From NCBI GenBank assembly GCA_021203745.1, contig JAJQAP010000047.1:1-42920 (forward strand): 42,920 bases of DNA, read 5' to 3'. Below the pieces are notes generated by a model. That model saw only the letters and a program-made list of their open reading frames with translations. It had not been told where the DNA came from and did no database searches. Positions 7,713 to 15,551 of this stretch are shown here, in pieces; the first letter of the stretch is position 1; every line of letters starts with the position of its first letter. Source of the DNA: Coprobacillus sp. GTDB lineage: Bacteria > Bacillota_I > Bacilli_A > RFN20 > CAG-826. A program made the translations under genes and the position numbers.

Positions 7713-8267
7713 TTAACTAATCATGTTCTTTTCCTTAACTTTGGCCCATTTATAGAATATACGTGTGGGGATAAATCTGACCCAGTAGTTATAACCCACT
7801 GCATCACTATTATAGTTTGTAACGTGCGCGCGATAAGAAGCATCAACATCATCGATAGAAGAGAGTAATCCTTTAATTAACTCGTGCTTTAAAAGACGAT
7901 TATCACTATTGATGAGGTTCACTAAATCATTCTTAACAATCGATAGTGTTTCTCTTATTGTTTTTGATATATCTCCATCTGGTTCTAGGTAGGATGGGAT
8001 AGAGATGGTGCTAAACTTCTCTTTAATATCTTCTGGGATAGCTACACCCGCTTTCTCAATCACCTCCATTAACTCTTTGATATAGTCATACTTTGTTTTA
8101 ATGACCACAGTTATGGCTTGGCTTCTCTTTTTTAAGGTGTAGGTAAAGTAAGTAAAAAAGAAAAGTCCCATTAAACATATAAGGACAAAAAGCACCACAA
8201 GGGCGAGGACGATGATGAGGGTTATCTGCCACCACGAATAAGAAGAGGCGTAAATTAGGACTTTCAT
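7713..8267 (-). CDS. lemA: LemA-family membrane protein
   Basis: A 184-residue protein with one N-terminal transmembrane helix (about 13-38) and a long helical domain behind it. The C-terminal part carries the LemA signature: Y-N-x-D-A-V-G-Y-N-Y-W-V-R-F-I-P-T-R-I. LemA proteins are membrane-anchored four-helix proteins of uncertain biochemical role, often next to metallopeptidases; here the M3 peptidase follows. A TTG 9 nt further upstream (8276) is in frame, but the ATG at 8267 is preferred. No Shine-Dalgarno sequence is visible, and a TATTAT box (8283-8278) lies so close that the mRNA leader would be only a few nt. Confidence 0.85.
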   Translation of the reverse strand: MKVLIYASSYSWWQITLIIVLALVVLFVLICLMGLFFFTYFTYTLKKRSQAITVVIKTKYDYIKELMEVIEKAGVAIPEDIKEKFSTISIPSYLEPDGDISKTIRETLSIVKNDLVNLINSDNRLLKHELIKGLLSSIDDVDASYRAHVTNYNSDAVGYNYWVRFIPTRIFYKWAKVKEKNMIS

Positions 8268-8416
8268 ATCACACAAAATAATACATTATTTTGAGTCTAT
8301 CTACAATAAAAGAAAAGAAAATAACAACAATTAACCCCTTATTAACACGCTCTTAGATACTCTTATATTTGCTTTAATATTCATTTTAAAGTAAAATGAA
8401 TGCGTGAGGTAAATAT

Positions 8417-9247
8417 ATGGGAAGACCGATAGTAGCAATATTATACGATTTTGATAAGACTTTATCTGTGACAGATATGCAGAATTTTAGTTTTATTCCC
8501 GCGATGGGTATGACTCCTGACGAGTTTTGGGGAGAGACCACAAAATTTAGTCAAAAGACGGGATGTGAAAAGATTCTTTCCTATATGTATATGATGATTA
8601 AATGCGGTAACGATAAAGGAATAAAGATCAGTCGTGAATTCCTTCAGTCCTGTGGTAAAAATATTAAATACTTCCCTGGTGTCTCGACCTGGTTTAAACG
8701 AATCAATGAGTATGGAGAGAGTAAGGGGGTCAAAGTAGAACACTACCTCGTTTCAAGTGGTACAAAAGAAATTGTGGAGGGTTGTTCCATTGCTAATGAG
8801 TTTACAGAGCTCTTTGGTTGTGAATACCTTTACGATGAAAATGGAAACGCGATATGGCCTAAACTAGCGATAAACTATACACAGAAAACACAGTTCCTCT
8901 TTAGGATCGCTAAAGGCGTTGGTGATATGAACGATGAAGAGGGAGTCAACAGAAAGACAAAAGAATATCGAATCCCTTATTCAAACATTCTCTATGTTGG
9001 AGATGGGATGACAGATATAGCCTGCATGACCCTTGTTAAACGTAATGGTGGCAGAGCGGTTGCCGTTTATCCAGAAGGACAAATAGAAAGCGTTAAAGGA
9101 ATGTATTCCGATGGGAGAGTCGACTTTGTCTGTAAAGCGGATTACTCCGCGGGTAGCGATGTTGAAAAAGTTATTAGAATGCATATAGATGATGTCGCCT
9201 TAAATAACGACATGCAAAAAAAGCAATTATCTTTACTTAATAAGTAG
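8417..9247 (+). CDS. HAD-superfamily phosphatase
   Basis: A 276-residue haloacid-dehalogenase-like hydrolase. Motif I is L-Y-D-F-D-K-T-L (nucleophile D11, acid/base D13). Motif II is likely the V-S-S-G-T segment. Motif IV is V-G-D-G-M-T-D (D196, D200) for magnesium binding. The fold resembles the phosphoserine phosphatase-like group with an alpha-helical cap. The substrate cannot be predicted. GAGGTAAAT precedes the ATG. It stands alone between the lemA-like gene (divergent) and pgi (same strand, 77 nt gap). Confidence 0.9.
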   Translation: MGRPIVAILYDFDKTLSVTDMQNFSFIPAMGMTPDEFWGETTKFSQKTGCEKILSYMYMMIKCGNDKGIKISREFLQSCGKNIKYFPGVSTWFKRINEYGESKGVKVEHYLVSSGTKEIVEGCSIANEFTELFGCEYLYDENGNAIWPKLAINYTQKTQFLFRIAKGVGDMNDEEGVNRKTKEYRIPYSNILYVGDGMTDIACMTLVKRNGGRAVAVYPEGQIESVKGMYSDGRVDFVCKADYSAGSDVEKVIRMHIDDVALNNDMQKKQLSLLNK

Positions 9248-9324
9248 TTATATAAATGTTTTAGAGATAGGGATAGTAACTAGATTTTTTAGATTGACTA
9301 TAGATATCGATAAGGAGAACCGCT

Positions 9325-10617
9325 ATGAAAAAAGAAGATGTTTTAAAAGTGAATCTTGATAAGGCTATCGAGAAAGACAAAATTTTATCATACCAAGAAA
9401 AAGTGAGTGAGATTGATAAGGGGATTAAAGATAAGTCACTTGCTGGAAACGACTTTTTAGGATGGAGCGATTATCCTCTTACCTATAATAAAAAAGAGGC
9501 CAAACAGATTATAAAAGACGCAAAAAGAGTAAGAAAAGAAGTCGAGGTCTTAGTCGTGTGCGGAATTGGTGGGTCTTACCTTGGCGCGAGAGCGGCAATA
9601 GAAGCCTTAAAGGGTTTAAAGCCTAGTGATGGGCCAGAGATCATCTTCTTTGGAAACACCTTCTCTCCTAACTACACAAACCAAATCATAGAATATCTAA
9701 AGACAAAAACATTTGCGATTAATGTCATCTCAAAAAGCGGCACCACAACAGAAACAAGTATTGCTTTTAGACTCGTAAAAGACCTTCTTGAAAAGAAGGT
9801 AGGAAAAGAAAAGGCAAGAGAATTAATCTTTGCCACTACCGATAAAGAAAAAGGCGCCCTTAAAACCCTTGCTAGTAAAGAAGGATACCAGACATATGTC
9901 TTGCCTGATGATGTTGGTGGAAGATATTCCGTCTTTACCGCAGTGGGACTCTTCCCGATGGCCGTGGCAGGTATTGATATTGAAGACTTCCTTAAAGGGG
10001 CAAAAGATAGCATGACTAGATACTCTAACCCTGATTTAAAGGAGAATGAGTGTTATCAATACGCGGTAACAAGAGACTATATGTATCATAATGGTAAGAG
10101 TGTTGAGATGTTTGTCACTTATGAACTTCAATACACCCAGATTGGTGAATGGTTAAAACAGCTCTTTGGAGAAAGTGAAGGGAAAGGTAAAAAAGCTTTG
10201 CTCCCCACAAGTGCGACATTCTCAACTGACTTACATTCCCTTGGACAGTTTATTCAAGATGGATCTCCAATCCTCTTTGAAACAATTCTCTATGTCAATA
10301 ATCCAAAACTTAATACAAAAGTCCCACATGACGAACAAGATCTAGACGGACTTAACTACCTAGAAGACAAAGAATTATCATACGTAAATCGAAAAGCGTA
10401 CGAAGGAACACTAGAAGCTCATGTTTCAGGAGGCGTTCCTTGCATCACTATCGAGATGGATAAACTCGATAGTTATACACTTGGATACCTCTTCTACTTC
10501 TTTATGAGAGCGGTCGCTTTAAGTGGATACCTACTAGAGGTCAATCCATTTGATCAACCAGGGGTCGAAATCTATAAAAAGAATATGTTCCATCTCCTCG
10601 GTAAAAAAGGTTATTAA
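9325..10617 (+). CDS. pgi: glucose-6-phosphate isomerase
   Basis: A glycolytic enzyme interconverting glucose-6-phosphate and fructose-6-phosphate. The 430-residue length matches the short Firmicutes form. Visible motifs are the sugar-phosphate-binding C-G-I-G-G-S-Y-L-G (79-87), the S-K-S-G-T-T-T-E loop, the family signature D-V-G-G-R-Y-S-V-F, and G-E-S-E-G-K (282-287), which includes the likely catalytic Glu. The C-terminal Q-P-G-V-E segment is also typical. AAGGAGAACC lies before the ATG. A hairpin overlaps the stop codon. Confidence 0.97.
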   Translation: MKKEDVLKVNLDKAIEKDKILSYQEKVSEIDKGIKDKSLAGNDFLGWSDYPLTYNKKEAKQIIKDAKRVRKEVEVLVVCGIGGSYLGARAAIEALKGLKPSDGPEIIFFGNTFSPNYTNQIIEYLKTKTFAINVISKSGTTTETSIAFRLVKDLLEKKVGKEKARELIFATTDKEKGALKTLASKEGYQTYVLPDDVGGRYSVFTAVGLFPMAVAGIDIEDFLKGAKDSMTRYSNPDLKENECYQYAVTRDYMYHNGKSVEMFVTYELQYTQIGEWLKQLFGESEGKGKKALLPTSATFSTDLHSLGQFIQDGSPILFETILYVNNPKLNTKVPHDEQDLDGLNYLEDKELSYVNRKAYEGTLEAHVSGGVPCITIEMDKLDSYTLGYLFYFFMRAVALSGYLLEVNPFDQPGVEIYKKNMFHLLGKKGY

Positions 10618-10638
10618 ACTAAATTTATTTAGTTTTAT
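10616..10638 (+). terminator. possible pgi terminator
   Basis: Stem AAACTAAA (10616-10623) with TTTAGTTT (10628-10635), with only two G-C pairs and a short T-run. It begins inside the pgi stop codon. Weak but well placed before the tRNA cluster promoter. Confidence 0.4.
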
Positions 10639-10666
10639 AAGGCGAAGAATCTGCTAAAAAATTAAA

Positions 10667-10695
10667 TTGAATATTTATGCATACTTATTTATAAT
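10667..10695 (+). promoter_or_regulatory. promoter of the five-tRNA cluster
   Basis: TTGAAT (10667-10672), a 17-nt spacer and TATAAT (10690-10695). The predicted start site is near 10702, 13 nt before tRNA-Val. Confidence 0.75.
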
Positions 10696-10714
10696 ATACA
10701 AGCGTAAATATAGC

Positions 10715-10790
10715 GGATGCTTAGCTCAGTTGGGAGAGCATCGCCTTTACACGGCGGAGGTCGTGGGTTCGAGTCCCTCAGCATCCACCA
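10715..10790 (+). tRNA. tRNA-Val(UAC)
   Basis: Acceptor GGATGCT pairs with AGCATCC, followed by A and an encoded CCA. The D arm is GCTC/GAGC and the anticodon loop TTTACAC gives UAC. The T stem is GTGGG/CCCTC, which leaves a U-U mismatch at the 50:64 position where CCCAC would pair fully. Confidence 0.95.
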
Positions 10791-10815
10791 TTAAAAATAA
10801 AACCCTTATCATTTT

Positions 10816-10899
10816 GGAGGGGTAGCGAAGTGGCTAAACGCGGCTGACTGTAAATCAGCTCCTTCGGGTACGGCGGTTCGAATCCACCCCCCTCCACCA
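10816..10899 (+). tRNA. tRNA-Tyr(GUA)
   Basis: Acceptor GGAGGGG pairs with CCCCTCC, followed by A and CCA. It has a class II long variable arm and anticodon GTA in CTGTAAA. Second tRNA of the cluster. Confidence 0.96.
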
Positions 10900-10902
10900 C
10901 TT

Positions 10903-10978
10903 TGGGGTATAGCCAAGAGGTAAGGCAACAGACTTTGACTCTGTCATTCCGGTGGTTCGAATCCACCTACCCCAGCCA
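10903..10978 (+). tRNA. tRNA-Gln(UUG)
   Basis: Acceptor TGGGGTA pairs with TACCCCA, followed by G and CCA. The anticodon loop CTTTGAC gives UUG. It starts 3 nt after tRNA-Tyr. Confidence 0.96.
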
Positions 10979-10991
10979 AAATAAAATCTGT

Positions 10992-11067
10992 CTCCCGTTA
11001 GCTCAGTCGGTAGAGCACTTGACTTTTAATCAAGGGGTCAGAAGTTCGAACCTTCTACGGGAGACCA
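10992..11067 (+). tRNA. tRNA-Lys(UUU)
   Basis: Acceptor CTCCCGT pairs with ACGGGAG, followed by A and CCA. The anticodon loop CTTTTAA gives UUU. The T arm is AGAAG TTCGAAC CTTCT. Confidence 0.96.
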
Positions 11068-11070
11068 CTT

Positions 11071-11158
11071 GCTCGAGTGGCGAAATAGGTAGACGCAACA
11101 GACTTAAAATCTGTCGGTTGAGTAGACCGTACCGGTTCAAGTCCGGTCTCGAGCACCA
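11071..11158 (+). tRNA. tRNA-Leu(UAA)
   Basis: Acceptor GCTCGAG pairs with CTCGAGC, followed by A and CCA. It has a long variable arm and the anticodon loop CTTAAAA gives UAA. Last tRNA of the + cluster. Confidence 0.96.
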
Positions 11159-11163
11159 CCACT

Positions 11164-11188
11164 AAATCACGCAATACGTGATTTTTTT
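11164..11188 (+). terminator. terminator of the tRNA cluster
   Basis: Stem AAATCACG (11164-11171) with CGTGATTT (11177-11184), a 5-nt loop and a T-run to 11188. Confidence 0.9.
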
Positions 11189-11242
11189 GTTAAATTCGAT
11201 GTCCTTTATTGAGATCTTATAAAATTTGCAGTGTTTTTAATA

Positions 11243-11274
11243 AAAAAGTAGTCCGAACTAGGGACTATTTTTAT
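11243..11274 (-). terminator. terminator of tRNA-Ser(GCU)
   Basis: An 11-bp stem (11244-11254 with 11262-11272, one G-U pair) and a 7-nt loop, flanked by A-runs and T-runs that give a U-run in either direction. It lies directly downstream of the minus-strand tRNA-Ser and back-to-back with the + cluster terminator. Confidence 0.8.
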
Positions 11275-11277
11275 TGC

Positions 11278-11368
11278 TGGCGGAGTAAGAGGGACTCGAA
11301 CCCTCGCGCCAGTTGCCCGACCTACCTCCTTAGCAGGGAGGCCCCTTCACCAACTTGGGTATTACTCC
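11278..11368 (-). tRNA. tRNA-Ser(GCU)
   Basis: On the minus strand acceptor GGAGTAA pairs with TTACTCC, followed by G and CCA. It has a long variable arm and anticodon GCT in CTGCTAA. It has its own promoter at 11376-11404. Confidence 0.95.
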
Positions 11369-11375
11369 ACTTGTT

Positions 11376-11404
11376 AGTGTAGCAAAATCGAGGCAATATT
11401 TCAA
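11376..11404 (-). promoter_or_regulatory. promoter of tRNA-Ser(GCU)
   Basis: Minus-strand TTGAAA (11404-11399), a 17-nt spacer and TACACT (11381-11376), 7 nt before the tRNA. It lies just beyond the proS stop codon. Confidence 0.65.
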
Positions 11405-11407
11405 TAA

Positions 11408-12847
11408 TTAGTATGCTTTTGCAAAAAGCACAACTTTGTCTGCCTTTTTACCACAGACGACGCATTTATCATCGCATGGAATTTGATTAAAAGGTAATAC
11501 TCTTGCGGTGGCGCTTGTCACTTCTTTAATCTTTGCTTCACAGTCTGGGTCACCACACCACATCGCTTTGGCATATCCCTTATTGTTATCCATTACCTCT
11601 TTAAGCTCATCAAATGTATGGACTTCATAGGTATGACTAACTTGGAAATCGAGGGCTTTTTTATACATTTCATCGTGTATTTGTTTTAGGAGTTTAGTTA
11701 AATCATCGACAAGGGTATCTCTCGATAGTGTTAGTTTTACTCCATCATTACGTTTCACCGCGGTAACGACATTATGTTCGATATCTCTTGGACCAATTTC
11801 GATTCTGACAGGCACTCCCTTCATCTCATACTCAGCGAATTTCCATCCAGCAGTGTGATCTGAATCATCGAGTTTAACTTTGAAGTCTGCCCTCTTTAAC
11901 TGCTCTTCAATCTTTTTTGCTTCATTAAGCACTCCTTCTTTATTTTGGGCAACAGGAATAATTACTACTTGGATAGGAGCGACGTAAGGAGGTAAAACAA
12001 GACCATTATCATCTCCATGCATCATAATAATAGAACCTAGTAGTCTTGTGGATACACCCCAGGATGTTTGATGAGGGTTATAGATTTTACCATCTCTTCC
12101 TTGATAAGAAATATCAAAGGCTTTAGCAAAACCTGTGCCAAAATAATGAGTGGTACCACATTGCAGGGCTTTTCCATCAGGATTTAATGATTCTAGGGAA
12201 TATGTTTCAAGAGCACCCGCAAACTTCTCTTTATCGGTTTTAATACCTTTACTAAAGGGGATAGCAAGTAAATCTCTTCCAAGATCATCGTATATATCAA
12301 GAATTGATAAGGCTTCGTGTCTAGCTTCTTGCTCAGTTTCATGAAGTGTATGTCCTTCTTGCCAAAGGAATTCACTACCTCTTAAAAAGGGTCTAGTGGT
12401 TTTCTCCCATCTTACTACTGAACACCACTGATTATATAAAAGAGGTAAGTCTCGATAGGACTTTAATATTTTCGCGTAGTGTTCACAGAATAGGGTTTCA
12501 CTCGTTGGACGGATGATGAGTCGATCATCGATCTTTTCTCCTCCGCCTTCTGAGGCAATAAGGGTTTCAGGGGCAAAACCTTCCACATGTTCTTTCTCTT
12601 TATTGAACAAAGACTCTGGAATCACCATTGGCATATAGACGTTTTGGTGACCAGTTTCTTTAAAACGTTTATCAAGATAGGCTTGTATATTCTCCCAGAT
12701 GGCGTATCCATAAGGACGATAAATAATAAAACCTTTCGTACTGGAGTAGTCCATAAGTTCCGCTTTCTTACAGACATCAGTGTACCACTGAGCAAAATCG
12801 TCTTCTTGACGAGTTATAGAGTCGTTTTTAATTTGGTTATCTGTCAT
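11408..12847 (-). CDS. proS: prolyl-tRNA synthetase (short, archaeal/eukaryotic-like type)
   Basis: Charges tRNA-Pro. The 479-residue length and the C-terminal zinc-binding-like tail (CGDPDCE..., then C-D-D-K-C-V-V-C-G) mark the ProS type 3 form found in many Mollicutes and some Firmicutes, which lacks the editing insertion of the long form. Class II motifs are visible: motif 2 around R-W-E-K-T-T-R-P-F-L-R-G and motif 3 in the G-S-I-I-M-M-H-G-D-D-N-G-L region. The start codon overlaps the upstream GGDEF/EAL-like gene by 11 nt, so the two are translationally coupled on one mRNA. Confidence 0.96.
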   Translation of the reverse strand: MTDNQIKNDSITRQEDDFAQWYTDVCKKAELMDYSSTKGFIIYRPYGYAIWENIQAYLDKRFKETGHQNVYMPMVIPESLFNKEKEHVEGFAPETLIASEGGGEKIDDRLIIRPTSETLFCEHYAKILKSYRDLPLLYNQWCSVVRWEKTTRPFLRGSEFLWQEGHTLHETEQEARHEALSILDIYDDLGRDLLAIPFSKGIKTDKEKFAGALETYSLESLNPDGKALQCGTTHYFGTGFAKAFDISYQGRDGKIYNPHQTSWGVSTRLLGSIIMMHGDDNGLVLPPYVAPIQVVIIPVAQNKEGVLNEAKKIEEQLKRADFKVKLDDSDHTAGWKFAEYEMKGVPVRIEIGPRDIEHNVVTAVKRNDGVKLTLSRDTLVDDLTKLLKQIHDEMYKKALDFQVSHTYEVHTFDELKEVMDNNKGYAKAMWCGDPDCEAKIKEVTSATARVLPFNQIPCDDKCVVCGKKADKVVLFAKAY

Positions 12848-14624
12848 TTCGTTTACCTATTACCATCTGGCTTAATTTATCGAGTTTTTTCTTCTCAACA
12901 GGGAGAATCATATCACTTGAATATGATACAACCTCACTAGATATTAAATCAATTCCTGATTTAATAATGAGTTCTATGGAGACCCATCCTTCAAGGTCAG
13001 AGACGATGATTGGACGTTTAAAACGAAGGAGTTGTTCTAAGAGATTATGGATAGAGAGTCTCGTCCTAGAGTCTTTCTTCATTTCACTGACGAGAGTGTC
13101 CCCAACGACAAAGTAATCGAAGTTAGCGTATATGCTTGGATCTAAAAGGAGCTCTTCACTCTTTAAAGCAAGAGCGATTTCAAAGTCATGACTCTTCACT
13201 TCTTTGAGTTTTTGATTTAAAGCATCGATGTTTAATGAGTTTGCCATTACTTCATCTTCATTGAGTAAAAGAATTAGTCTTATATCTTTAACTTTAGGAA
13301 TTTGAAGGAAGATCTCTAAGGCATTATTTAAATCCCCCATCGAGAGATAGTAGAAGAGTCGAGAGTTACTCTCTGGGGCCTCAGAAGCAAACTTAGTGAT
13401 AATATTGCGACTGACTTTGGCAAGAAGCTCTCTATTCTTACCGATATCAGAAGCGTATTGAGAGAGTTCTTCAAAAGAGTTAAAGGATGTATCATACACA
13501 CGAACATAAGAGAAATATCCATATGTTTGTTTACGTTTAACATTGATGATTGGACGATAGAAGTACCTAAAGGAATTACCTCTTAATAGTTCGTTAATCT
13601 CTTCTTCGTATTTAGCAACATTATAGAGATTAGTCACTCCTTGATACATCTGGACATTCTTATTATCCTGATGGGCTCGCATTGCGGTGGTTGAAGCTTC
13701 TCTCACTAAAGAATCAAAGTTTTGATAGTAAGCGGAGTTTTCAATAACTCCGATTGCAAAGGTAATACCATTAGCAAAACCATTGACCTGAATAGCTTTA
13801 TTTAAGGCTTTTGAAATAGATGTCGCTAGTCTAAGTGCTTCATCTTTAGAGGACAAAGAGAAATCAAAGAGGTAGGATTCCATTTCTCCGTTTGTAAGGA
13901 TATAACGGGTATGATGAGATCCCACGACAAAGGGGAATATCTCGTTCATAAGGGTCATCGCCATAAAACGTTCTTCTTGATTAGAGGCGAGGATATTTTG
14001 CTTTAAAAAGAAGAGACGTATTGAGAAAGTAAAACCTTTTGTATTTTTAGACTCATTAATTTGTTTAGAAACAACATCTCGAGAAATAATCCCATTCTTT
14101 CCTTCTTGGAGGGAGCGAGAAGCACTGTGGACTGGAGTAATATATTTCAAAATATGCGATTCAAGGTGAAGTAAACCTTTAGACTCGTCATAATGTAAGA
14201 ATTTAAGTAACGAAAAATAGGAGGATCTTCCATGCTCGATGATGATATCCGCTTGAAGATACTCATCAAAGGTTTCATTAGGATTGCAGATTGCAAAAAT
14301 CCAGTTCTTCACTCTTTCAACATCTGAGGGGTCAAATCTCTTATAGAAAGTGACCATATCCATCGTTCTTTTATCTTTAAGGTTCGTCTTATTGAAATAT
14401 GTGACAAGGTTTGTGTTTGTATCGATGACAAAGATTCTTGAGGTGTTAGATTCTCTTAACATGTCTCGACGAAACGCTCTTCTATTCTTACCCATGATAG
14501 AAAAGGTTACCGCAAAAACGACGATTAAGATAATAAAGACAATCGTTACAATAAAGATTGCAAGAAACGTAGGGTCAGTGAAGTCCCAAAGGTCCCAAAA
14601 TGATGAATCATCCGCCAAAATCAT
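12837..14624 (-). CDS. membrane protein with degenerate GGDEF and EAL domains
   Basis: A 595-residue protein. One transmembrane helix (about 20-45) is followed by a PAS-like region (about 60-165). A GGDEF-like domain follows (about 180-340), recognisable by its end V-R-E-A-S-T-T-A-M-R-A-H-Q-D-N-K-N. An EAL-like domain follows (about 350-575), starting Y-F-Y-R-P-I-I-N-V-K. The catalytic GGDEF loop is missing (the position reads Y-I-L-T-N-G-E-M-E-S) and the EAL signature is replaced by a Y-F-S-Y-V-R segment. It is therefore probably not an active cyclase or phosphodiesterase, but may bind a cyclic dinucleotide. The ATG follows a TATAAT by 6 nt with no Shine-Dalgarno sequence, suggesting a leaderless transcript. 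Confidence 0.8.
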   Translation of the reverse strand: MILADDSSFWDLWDFTDPTFLAIFIVTIVFIILIVVFAVTFSIMGKNRRAFRRDMLRESNTSRIFVIDTNTNLVTYFNKTNLKDKRTMDMVTFYKRFDPSDVERVKNWIFAICNPNETFDEYLQADIIIEHGRSSYFSLLKFLHYDESKGLLHLESHILKYITPVHSASRSLQEGKNGIISRDVVSKQINESKNTKGFTFSIRLFFLKQNILASNQEERFMAMTLMNEIFPFVVGSHHTRYILTNGEMESYLFDFSLSSKDEALRLATSISKALNKAIQVNGFANGITFAIGVIENSAYYQNFDSLVREASTTAMRAHQDNKNVQMYQGVTNLYNVAKYEEEINELLRGNSFRYFYRPIINVKRKQTYGYFSYVRVYDTSFNSFEELSQYASDIGKNRELLAKVSRNIITKFASEAPESNSRLFYYLSMGDLNNALEIFLQIPKVKDIRLILLLNEDEVMANSLNIDALNQKLKEVKSHDFEIALALKSEELLLDPSIYANFDYFVVGDTLVSEMKKDSRTRLSIHNLLEQLLRFKRPIIVSDLEGWVSIELIIKSGIDLISSEVVSYSSDMILPVEKKKLDKLSQMVIGKRNDR

Positions 14625-14630
14625 ATTGTT

Positions 14631-14659
14631 ATTATAGCAAAGAGAACTGTTTATTTAAA
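14631..14659 (-). promoter_or_regulatory. promoter giving a likely leaderless mRNA
   Basis: Minus-strand TTTAAA (14659-14654), a 17-nt spacer and TATAAT (14636-14631). The predicted start site falls on the ATG at 14624, and no Shine-Dalgarno sequence lies between. Confidence 0.55.
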
Positions 14660-14694
14660 TTAATAAAACCTTATCAATTTAAAAGTAAGAAAAA

Positions 14695-14723
14695 TGGGCA
14701 AATTTCAAAACCTATGGTATAAT
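14695..14723 (+). promoter_or_regulatory. promoter of tRNA-Ser(CGA)
   Basis: TGGGCA (14695-14700, 4 of 6 to the -35 consensus), a 17-nt spacer and a perfect TATAAT (14718-14723), 9 nt before the tRNA. Confidence 0.6.
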
Positions 14724-14732
14724 AAGGCACAT

Positions 14733-14823
14733 AGAGGAATACCCAAGTGGTTGAAGGGGGTGGTTTCGAAAACCACTAGGAGATTAACGTCTCGCAGGGG
14801 TTCGAATCCCCTTTCCTCTGCCA
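14733..14823 (+). tRNA. tRNA-Ser(CGA)
   Basis: Acceptor AGAGGAA pairs with TTCCTCT, followed by G and CCA. It has a long variable arm and the anticodon loop TTCGAAA gives CGA. The restriction-modification pair begins 71 nt downstream. Confidence 0.95.
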
Positions 14824-14832
14824 GATAAAGCG

Positions 14833-14858
14833 ATGAGATTGGAAAATCTCATTTTTTT
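14833..14858 (+). terminator. terminator of tRNA-Ser(CGA)
   Basis: Stem ATGAGATT (14833-14840), loop GGAA and AATCTCAT (14845-14852), followed by six T. Confidence 0.9.
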
Positions 14859-14894
14859 AGGGAATTTTATAAAAGTCTGTCTATTTATATAAAT

Positions 14895-15551
14895 GTGGAA
14901 CAAAAGGAAAAACTGACAAAAGAAAAACTAATCGAAGAAGCCAGATCTTTTTGCCGAGAAGAAAACGAACTACGTTGCTCACTAAGTTTAAATGACAGTA
15001 AAAGTATCGGGACATTCATCGAACATAGTTTTAAAAACTACCTAAGGGCAAAATACATCTTCTTAGAGGGCAATTCCGCATTAGGTGTAGATTTTCCTGA
15101 TGCATGTATAAACACCGATATTAAATCGACATCGATTGCAAAACCCCAGTCATCATGTCCATATAAAAGTCCAAGGCAAAAAATATATGGACTTGGTTAT
15201 AGCTTACTAATTTTTATATATGAAAAATCAGGGGCTCTATCTGAAACAAAACTCAAATTTACTGACGTTTTATTTATAGATGAAACAAGAACGGGGGATT
15301 ATATGACAACAAAATTGCTTAATGATATGTTAGATCAAGGTTGCTCAAAAAATGATATAATGAGTCTATTAAAGGCAAGAGAAATTGCAGATGACTTTGA
15401 AACTCTTAATATGCTATCAGATTTGATTATTACTAATAGACCAGCGCAAGGTTATTTAACGATTTCAGATGCTTTGCAATTACGATTGAAATACACAAAA
15501 ATATCAGAACTAAAGGAAAATACGGATGGGGTTACCAAAATCAGAATCTAA
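14895..15551 (+). CDS. putative Type II restriction endonuclease (PD-(D/E)XK type)
   Basis: A 218-residue protein placed directly before and overlapping a DNA methyltransferase by 26 nt. A D-F-P-D-A-C-I-N-T-D-I-K segment (66-77) fits a PD-(D/E)XK catalytic hairpin with D75 and K77, and recalls the D-F-P-E...E-L-K site of MutH and Sau3AI; E43 could be the helix glutamate. The following conserved-looking S-S-C-P-Y-K-S-P-R-Q-K-I-Y-G-L-G-Y block may contact DNA. The named family and target site are not recognised. The start is taken as GTG at 14895; no Shine-Dalgarno sequence is visible and there is no in-frame ATG before residue 130. It is AT-rich compared with neighbours, suggesting transfer. 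Confidence 0.75.
   Translation: MEQKEKLTKEKLIEEARSFCREENELRCSLSLNDSKSIGTFIEHSFKNYLRAKYIFLEGNSALGVDFPDACINTDIKSTSIAKPQSSCPYKSPRQKIYGLGYSLLIFIYEKSGALSETKLKFTDVLFIDETRTGDYMTTKLLNDMLDQGCSKNDIMSLLKAREIADDFETLNMLSDLIITNRPAQGYLTISDALQLRLKYTKISELKENTDGVTKIRI

Noticed and set aside
10778..11165. Open frames on both strands across the tRNA cluster
   Set aside because: They are made of tRNA sequence and lack ribosome binding sites; the tRNAs explain the DNA fully.
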